DNA of 64,000 nucleotides from NCBI GenBank assembly GCA_002104985.1, contig MCGO01000023.1, forward strand, positions 523,775 to 587,774. Reading direction: 5' to 3'. Within the stretch, counting starts at the first letter, position 1; each line of letters starts with the position of its first letter. Under the pieces are notes generated by a model that did not search any database, was not told the DNA's origin, and was given only the letters and a program-made list of their open reading frames with translations. Positions 57,501-64,000 of this stretch are shown in pieces. Position numbers and translations under genes: made by a program. This DNA comes from Rhizoclosmatium globosum. Taxonomy: Eukaryota; Chytridiomycota; Chytridiomycetes; Chytridiales; Chytriomycetaceae.

Positions 57501-58479
57501 CTATCGAGTTGATTGACCAACCGGACTTTGCCGTGCATGAAGTGTCTGCTGAAGCGGTGACAAACAAAAACGGAAACGAGAAAAGAAAGTTATCGGCAAA
57601 GGAACGGCGAGAGCTCAAGAAAGGAGTTCCTCCTCATGACGTTATGGTCGAGCCAACAGAAAGTGAATCCGATCAAGATCAGAAGAGTCAAGCTGAGTCG
57701 GACGACGATAACGAAAGTAATAATGACGAAACTGTCGCGGCTCAATCGTTTGTACCTGTGGCTTCGAAGTCAAAGCTTTCAACTCCATCAATTGCATCGA
57801 AGTCCTCAACAAATCAACCATCTGCGCCTCGAGGAAAGAAAGGAAAGCTCAAGAAAATGAAGGACAAGTACGCGGATCAGTCCGATGAAGAGCGAGAAGT
57901 GATGATGGCGTTGCTCCATGGGTCAGAATCCTCGGCGAAAAAGAAGAAGGGTGGTGCCGAGGATGTTAAACCTGGGAAAGGAAAGACGAAACAACCTGCA
58001 CCAAAGGGAACTCCCAACAAGGATGCAAAGAAAGTCGCACCACCAAAGCCAAAGACTACTGCCATCGCTGGAGGAGAGTTCTTGGGAGAAAATACGGCTC
58101 CAGAAGAGTTTTCGCTTTCTGTATTGGATTCGTTGACAAGCCAGCCACATCCAGACGACGTCCTTATTGCCGCCATTCCTGTTTGCCTGCCCTGGACTTG
58201 TCTAGCGAAGTACAAGTATAAAGTGAAACTTGTTCCTGGGTAAGATTGTTATTGATTCGTTGATGGGTCAGCTTATTGTTCTTTTGCAGAGCGTTAAAAA
58301 AGGGAAAGGCTGCGAAATCCGTTGAGTCTGCATTCAAATCAATGTCGACAAACACAGACAAGCGAGACGCAGACGTGATTTCGAATATGAATGAAGCGGA
58401 GTTTGTTGCAGCCATGTTGGGAAAAGTGAAAGTGATGGGAACTTCCACTGGCTCAGAAAAGGCAGGAAAGCGAAAATGA
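54542..58479 (+). CDS. RQC2/TAE2: Ribosome-associated quality control factor Rqc2/NEMF
   Basis: The ATG at 54542 gives [20 protein letters not shown] then [18 protein letters not shown], the NFACT-N start common to NEMF, Tae2 and bacterial RqcH. Small exons continue with the HPTNYAR region and [20 protein letters not shown], then [21 protein letters not shown] helical coiled-coil middle follows, then the NFACT-R domain ([50 protein letters not shown]) and the C-terminal NFACT-C block ([29 protein letters not shown]). Acidic and Lys-rich insertions lengthen it. About eight exons, stop 58479. Role: binds peptidyl-tRNA on stalled 60S subunits, adds CAT tails and recruits Ltn1. Confidence 0.95.
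54634..54646 (+). repeat. Telomere-type CCCTAA unit in Rqc2 intron 1
   Basis: AGTTAACCCTAAC lies about 12 bases after the donor of intron 1 (GTTGAG at 54623), a position matching that in HID1. Confidence 0.8.
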
Positions 58480-58610
58480 AAAAATAACTTTATGAAATAT
58501 AAGTGGCGTAAATATTAATTGAACGCATTTCTACTGGTTTTGCGTGAATCGTTTTGTTGAAGGATCTGGGACACGAGCAGACTTGCAATATTACATTCAA
58601 AAAGTTACTA

Positions 58611-61600
58611 ATGGACACCAACAACACAACCAGGCTCTGGCGCTGCAACAACCACCTTTCTGGTGAACACGATGTATTCATTTCGTACCGCGTCAGCTCC
58701 GAAGCGCAAGTGGCCAAGTGGCTGGCATCGCTGATCGAACGGGTTGGCCGCAGACGCTGCAACAAAGACATCCGAGTCTTTCTGGACAGCAACTGCCTCA
58801 ACAAAGGCGAAGACTGGGAACAAGGCTTTCTCAACGGCCTCCGAAACAGCAAGTTGATCGTCTACTTGATCAGTGCGGCCTCGCTCGAGACTCTTATTGA
58901 GAAGACAAATGTGAGTGGCTTCATCTCAACTATTTTACTCAATTGATGTGATACGCTGCAGGCAAGCAAGGTTGATAACGTCCTTCTCGAAATTGAAACT
59001 GGATTGAAAATGAAAGCTGCGGACCAGGCTAGACTATTGCCAATCTTTGTTGGTTCTATCATGGCTGATGGCAGCTACTCTCCCTTTGACACATCATACT
59101 TTTCTGGAAGCAAGTATCCTGACATAATTCACGCTGGATCCAAGGATAATGTTCGTGATTCAATGGCTCACTTGTTTAAAATCCAGGGAGATTTCATTAA
59201 GCACCCACCCTCCAACGAGAATGCCTTGTACTTGGCTGCTGACAGCATCTTGAAATTGGTTGCACCTCACCAAAGTAAGTTATTTCTCTTAGGGGGTTCT
59301 TATTTCCTGATAGCATTCTTTCCCCTTTAGTAACTCAAGCCACTGACCAACAACTGCCACCTATTGCCAAAAGTTTTATGAGCCACAACACTGAAATTGA
59401 ATCAATTTATCAATCTCTCTTCATAGATGGTGTTTCTCTTGTAACTGGTTTTCCTGGCATGGGGAAATCATCTGTTGCAGCAAAAGTAGCCCATGACAGT
59501 CTTAAATTGTATCAGCATGTCTTTTGGATATCATTGGAATCTACGCCAACAGCTTATGTTGGCTTTGAAAGAATTGCCAAATCCTTGAATCTTTCAGTTT
59601 CAGAGCCTACCTCAGCTGCTTATCGCAAAGTAGTCTCTTATTGGCTTGAATGCAACCATGGATATCTTCTTGTAATTGATAATGCAGACAATCCTAAAAT
59701 TGTGGAAGATTGCTTTCAAGAAGTGTCAAAGTTTCTTGGAGATGTCCTGATCACATCAAGACACAACAATATTTCGCAATTTTTCCAACATCTGAATTGT
59801 CATCAAATAATTCAGCTGGAAAGCTGGAGTGATGTCATTGCTTGCCAGTATCTTGAAGAAAGAACTGGCATTCAGACCAATATATCTGACAGCAATGTGA
59901 AAAGTATTCTTCATATGTTGAATGGCCATGCTTTATCTGTTGCCCAAGCTGGCAGTTTCATCAAGAACAAGCGATTGTCATATGCTAACTTCCTTAAAAA
60001 AATGCATAATCTTGTTTTGGATACATCAAGCTTTCCTGAGATAGGCAAGCGAGGATCAATTGCAAAGATCTATCAATTGTTCAAAGATGATATTGAACTA
60101 TCAGGGATTACTGATCCCTTGAGGCTATTAGAAGCAGTATCATATTTGTCACCAGTTTCTATTCCAATTGAATTGCTTGAAGCTTTCCAAGAGAAGCTTC
60201 ATCTCACAACTGATGCTGTAGAGAATATTAACATACTGGTCGATAATGGATGGTTGAGCACAAATCCAGATTTCACAATCTTCTCAACACATTCCATCAT
60301 TCAAGAGCTTTCTCGACCCCAAGAACAGTCTGCATCATCTGTGCACTGTTATATTACTGCTTTTATCTCTTTGTATTCAGGAAACTACACTCAAATGGAC
60401 AAAAGAGAGAGGGAGTTTTACATAGAACTTTCGAAGCAAACACAAAGCATTTTGACTTTAATGCTTCAGTTAAATGATCATCACCAAGAAGATGATTGGT
60501 CCTTGATAAAGTTACTTGTTGATAAATGGTTTGTCTATCTTCAGCACTCCAGGCAACAGATACATTCTATTGAGATTCTCTCCAAGTGTATTCAAATCGA
60601 ATATCAATGGTATTCTAATAGTAATGCCCTTGCTTCATCTAACTTCAAGCTTGGCCAAATTAAATTTGTAAGTTTCTTACTATTGGCTACTAGACAATAT
60701 TTATTAAGTAAATAAAGGAACAAGCAGACTATGCAGGAGCCAAGAAACTGTATCAGGAGTGTTTGCAAATCCAAGTGAAAGTGTATGAAACAAGGCAACA
60801 TCCCTCAGTTGCTTCTACAATTTATTCTTTGGGTCAGATTGCATCAAACCAAGGAGACTACATTGAAGCCAAGAAACTGTATGAGGAGTGTTTGCAACTC
60901 CAGGTGAAAGTGTATGGAACAAGGCATCATCCCTCAGCTGCTCCTACAATTTATGCTTTGGGTCAGATTGCGTCAAAGCAAGGAGACTATGCAGGAGCCA
61001 AGAAACTGTATGAAGAGTGTTTGCAAATCCAGATGAAAGTGTATGGAACAAGGCAGCATCCTTCAGTTGCTTCCTCAATTTTTGCTTTGGGTCAGATTGC
61101 ATCAAACCAAGGAGACTACATTGAAGCCAAGAAACTGTATGAAGAGTGTTTGCAAATCAAGGTGACAGTGTATGGAACAAGGCAGCATCCTTCAGTTGCT
61201 TCTACAATTTATTCTTTGGGTCAAACTGCTTCTGACCAAGGAGACTATGCAGAAGCCAAGAAACTGTATGAAGAGTGTTTGCAAATCCAGGTGAAAGTGT
61301 ATGGAACAAGGCAGCATCCTTCAGTTGCTTCCTCAATTTTTGCTTTGGGTCAGATTGCATCAAACCAAGGAGACTATGCAGAAGCCAAGAAACTGTATGA
61401 GGAGTGTTTGCAAATCCAAGTGAAAGTGTATGGAACAAGGCAGCATCCTTCAGTTGGTACTACCATTCACGAAATTGGAACAGCACTTTTTTTGCAAGGA
61501 GACTATGCAGAAGCCAAGAAACTGTATGAGGAGTGTTTGCAAATCCAAGTGAAAGTGTATGGAACAAGGCAGCATCCTTCAGTTGCTTCTATATTATATG

Positions 61601-62850
61601 CTTTGGGTCAAACTACTTCTGCGCAGGGAAACTATGCAGAAGCCAAGAAACTATATGAGGAGTGTTTGCAAATTGACGAGAAAGTGTATGGAAAAAGGCA
61701 TCATGCCTCAGCTGCTTCTACAATTTATGCTTTGGGTCAGATTGCGTCAAAGCAAGGAGACTATGCAGAAGCCAAGAAACTGTATGAGGAGTGTTTGCAA
61801 ATCAAGGTGAAAGTGTATGGAACAAGGCAGCATCCTTCAGTTGCTTCCTCAATTTTTGCTTTGGGTCAGATTGCATCAAACCAAGGAGACTACATTGAAG
61901 CCAAGAAACTGTATGAAGAGTGTTTGCAAATCCAGGTGACAGTGTATGGAACAAGGCAGCATCCCACAGTTGGTACTACCATTCATGAAATTGGAACAGC
62001 ACTTTCTTTGCAAGGAGACTATGCAGAAGCCAAGAAACTGTATGAGGAGTGTTTGCAAATCCAAGTGAAAGTGTATGGAACAAGGCAGCATCCTTCAGTT
62101 GCTTCCTCAATTTTTGCTTTGGGTCAGATTGCATCAAACCAAGGAGACTACATTGAAGCCAAGAAACTGTATGAAGAGTGTTTGCAAATCAAGGTGACAG
62201 TGTATGGAACAAGGCAGCATCCCACAGTTGGTACTACAATTTATGCTTTGGGTCAAAATGCTTCTGACCAAGGAGACTATGCAGAAGCCAAGAAACTGTA
62301 TGAGGAGTGTTTGCAAATCCAGGTGAAAGTGTATGGAACAAGGCAGCATCCCTCAGTTGCTATCACCCTTCGAGAATTAGGAACAACAGAATATCTAGCT
62401 TCAAATTATGCAATTGGAAAAACCTTACTGGAGGAAAGTTTGTACACATTAAGAATGGTTTATGCATCAGGAAAACACCCTTCAATAGCGAAGAATCTCC
62501 GTGAGCTAGGAATATGTCTTTACTACCTTGGCAGTTTAACACTTTCAAAAGAGTTCCTCCAAGAAGCTGTTGGATTGATGTTACAAGTTCATGGAAAACA
62601 AGAACACATTGATGTTGCCATAACTTTTCATGCATTGGGTAAAACAGATTCTAAGCTTGGAAACTTAGGGGAAGCACAAAAGCATTTCAGTAGGAGTATT
62701 ATGATTATGAATTCTATTTTTGGTGATTTACAGCATCCCAAGAAAGTCATTATTGAAAATGATAATAATGCTCTCAATGTTGAAATCAAGCAGAGTTTTA
62801 TGAATGGAAAGTTATCTACTACAGAAACAAAGCTGTGCAACATCATGTAG
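58611..62850 (+). CDS. TIR-NB-ARC-TPR protein (NLR/STAND receptor)
   Basis: Four exons: 58611-58910, 58962-59274, 59331-60667 and 60718-62850, all frames joining cleanly, about 1360 residues. Residues 19-180 are a TIR domain: EHDVFISYR, then FLDSNCLNKGEDW and SKLIVYLIS; Glu110 in VDNVLLEIE is the candidate NADase residue. Residues 220-500 are an NB-ARC-like ATPase with Walker A GFPGMGKSS (244-252), Walker B YLLVIDNAD (316-324), a DVLITSRHN sensor, LNGHALSVAQAG (GLPL-like) and a winged-helix end STHSIIQEL (MHD-like). From residue 651 about 16 TPRs of 43 residues follow, 13 nearly identical. In this design TPRs sense a ligand, the ATPase oligomerises and TIR signals or destroys NAD+. This function is inferred from the architecture. 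Confidence 0.9.
60718..62380 (+). repeat. 129-bp tandem repeat array encoding TPRs
   Basis: Thirteen units with exact 129-bp spacing (for example GGA codons at 61369, 61498, 61627), each encoding 43 residues with the core AKKLYEECLQIQVKVYG. Units differ by few substitutions, mostly at helix B positions (SSIFALG, TTIHEIG, STIYSLG), and several are near copies. Three more diverged units follow to about 62740. Confidence 0.95.
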
Positions 62851-63225
62851 TTTTTTATGGATTTGAGTTTCTTTAAGTTCAGGGTCAGGGTTGGGTCTAT
62901 TGGATATAAGAAGGATAAGTTTGTTTTTTTGAGTAAGAGGTCCTTGCCTCGCTTTATTTAGGAATAAAACAATCACTGGTGTGCTTTCCAAGTCCATCCC
63001 CCAACAATACGGCTCTGGCCCGCCCAAATGGCATTTTTATATACAATCCCTTCAACAAATTAACCCCTTCAACTCTTCCTTCCCCCATGTCTTCCCTCCC
63101 CCAGTGTACTTGTTCCTGGCCACTTGTTATTCCATTTCCTCCCCTCCTCCGTTTTCCTGCATTGCTTCCCATTCTAAGTTTCCATTGTCGAGTGTCTCCT
63201 CTTGTCTGTTTTCTATGGATCGTAG
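62851..63225. other. 3' region after the NLR gene
   Basis: Contains CAGGGTCAGGGTTGGG-like degenerate G-rich text at 62880-62900 and a pyrimidine-rich stretch; no gene recognised. Confidence 0.5.
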
Positions 63226-63320
63226 GATTAGGGTTAGGGTTAGGAGTAGGGTCAAGGTCAGGGTTAGGGTAGAATTAGAGTTAGGAGGTTAGGGTTAGGG
63301 TTAAGATTAGGGTTCTATAC
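63226..63320 (+). repeat. Degenerate TTAGGG telomere-type repeat tract
   Basis: GGATTAGGGTTAGGGTTAGG followed by variants (AGTAGGG, CAGGG, TTAGAG) and again GTTAGGGTTAGGGTTAAG to about 63315. An interstitial telomeric tract with decayed units. Confidence 0.88.
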
Positions 63321-63360
63321 TGTTGGATTAGGGTGATTAGGATGAGTCACCTTCATCCTG

Positions 63361-63712
63361 CAGGACGCTGACCTTGCAGGACCGTAACCCACAGGACGCT
63401 GACCTTGCAGGACCGTAACCCACAGGACGCTGACCTTGCAGGACCGTAACCCACAGGACGCTGACCTTGCAGGACCGTAACCCACAGGACGCTGACCTTG
63501 CAGGACCGTAACCCACAGGACGCTGACCTTGCAGGACCGTAACCCACAGGACGCTGACCTTGCAGGACCGTAACCCACAGGACGCTGACCTTGCAGGACC
63601 GTAACCCACAGGACGCTGACCTTGCAGGACCGTAACCCACAGGACGCTGACCTTGCAGGACCGTAACCCACAGGACGCTGACCTTGCAGGACGTAACCCA
63701 CAGGACGCTAAC
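63361..63712. repeat. 31-bp minisatellite, about 11 copies
   Basis: Exact 31-bp period (CAGGACGCTGACC at 63361, 63392 and so on). Units are essentially identical except the last two, where one C is lost and the sequence diverges. No spacers, so not a CRISPR array. Confidence 0.97.
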
Positions 63713-63742
63713 GTTGTGTGCAGGGGACGCTACCCTCTAGTG

Positions 63743-63796
63743 GGTTTGATCCCACCACCTCGCGAGCAGAAGCAGTGTTACATACCAACTAAGCCA
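63743..63796 (-). other. tRNA-like A and B boxes (tRNA pseudogene or SINE head)
   Basis: On the minus strand TGGCTTAGTTGG (63785-63796) matches the pol III A box and GATCAAACC (63743-63751) matches the B box, 33 bases apart as in tRNA genes. The T stem GTGGG/CCCAC pairs, but the flanks do not form an acceptor stem and no sound anticodon arm is visible. Confidence 0.45.
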
Positions 63797-64000
63797 AAAA
63801 TGTTTATTCTGAGAGATGGAAATCTACATCTGATGGCACAAAGGCAGAGGAGGTGTCACTTTAACAGGATGATATTTCAGTCACACTCTATGTATGGTGG
63901 TTAATTCAGAGAGTAAAACAGAGAATATCAGTATGTTTATTTAATATGCCATTGAATATGCCCACTTTCAGCAACATTACTTCACTGTTGAACTGTATAC

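Noticed and set aside
60763..62850. Several minus-strand ORFs of 65-90 codons inside the TPR array
   Set aside because: They repeat with the 129-bp unit and are shadows of the plus-strand TPR codons.
63226..63320. Chromosome end at the TTAGGG tract
   Set aside because: Units are degenerate, mixed with non-telomeric sequence and followed by at least 680 bases of other DNA, so it is interstitial.
63361..63712. Direct-repeat array as a CRISPR
   Set aside because: Units are contiguous with no unique spacers, the genome is eukaryotic and no cas gene is present.

Overview
The window looks like nuclear DNA of a zoosporic fungus, most likely a chytrid. Genes are dense, on both strands, and split by short introns of about 45-80 bases with GT-AG ends and a few GC-AG ends. 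Five nuclear tRNA genes are scattered through it. Typical fungal families are present (Zn2Cys6 regulator, RTA1 proteins, saccharopepsin-like protease, Bzz1-type F-BAR protein) together with genes expected in a flagellated, early-diverging lineage (TSNAXIP1-like coiled-coil protein, HID1, atypical calpain). This placement is inferred from gene content, not from a database search.

Layout: 1-4.7 kb (minus) holds a DH-like exchange factor running off the left edge and an atypical calpain. 5-5.9 kb is tubulin cofactor B, then tRNA-Leu and tRNA-Glu. 7-12.3 kb is a divergent pair, an F-BAR/SH3 protein and a TSNAXIP1-like protein. 12.36-13.41 kb is a pair of short hAT-like elements in perfect inverted orientation, next to tRNA-Asn. 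14.3-17.5 kb is HID1. 17.7-19.8 kb holds two paralogous seven-TM proteins, the second frameshifted. 20-26.6 kb holds a broken F-box/LRR gene, an m-AAA protease, a NEK-like kinase and two unknown genes. 26.7-29.4 kb holds a small Gly/Tyr-rich protein, tRNA-Thr and tRNA-Ser with a gene-poor stretch between them. 29.5-42.1 kb has three aspartic protease genes with F-box, SDR, Zn2Cys6 and disordered-protein genes between them. 42.2-45.4 kb is a tandem triplet of RTA1 genes. 45.8-47.8 kb is a tandem pair of MscL channels. 48-58.5 kb holds a PB1-ZZ protein, a BTB protein, a Cys-rich single-exon protein and Rqc2/NEMF.

The most striking locus is 58.6-62.85 kb: one four-exon gene of about 1360 residues with a TIR domain, an NB-ARC-like STAND ATPase and about 16 TPRs of 43 residues, 13 of them nearly identical. 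This is an NLR-type immune or allorecognition receptor design. It is followed by degenerate telomere-type TTAGGG repeats, a 31-bp minisatellite and a tRNA-like sequence, which suggests a recombinogenic, perhaps formerly subtelomeric, neighbourhood.

Two patterns run across the window. TTAGGG/CCCTAA blocks sit in 5' introns or the first exon of several housekeeping genes. At least six unrelated genes need a single-base correction in a homopolymer to keep their conserved frame; assembly error must be excluded before calling them pseudogenes.
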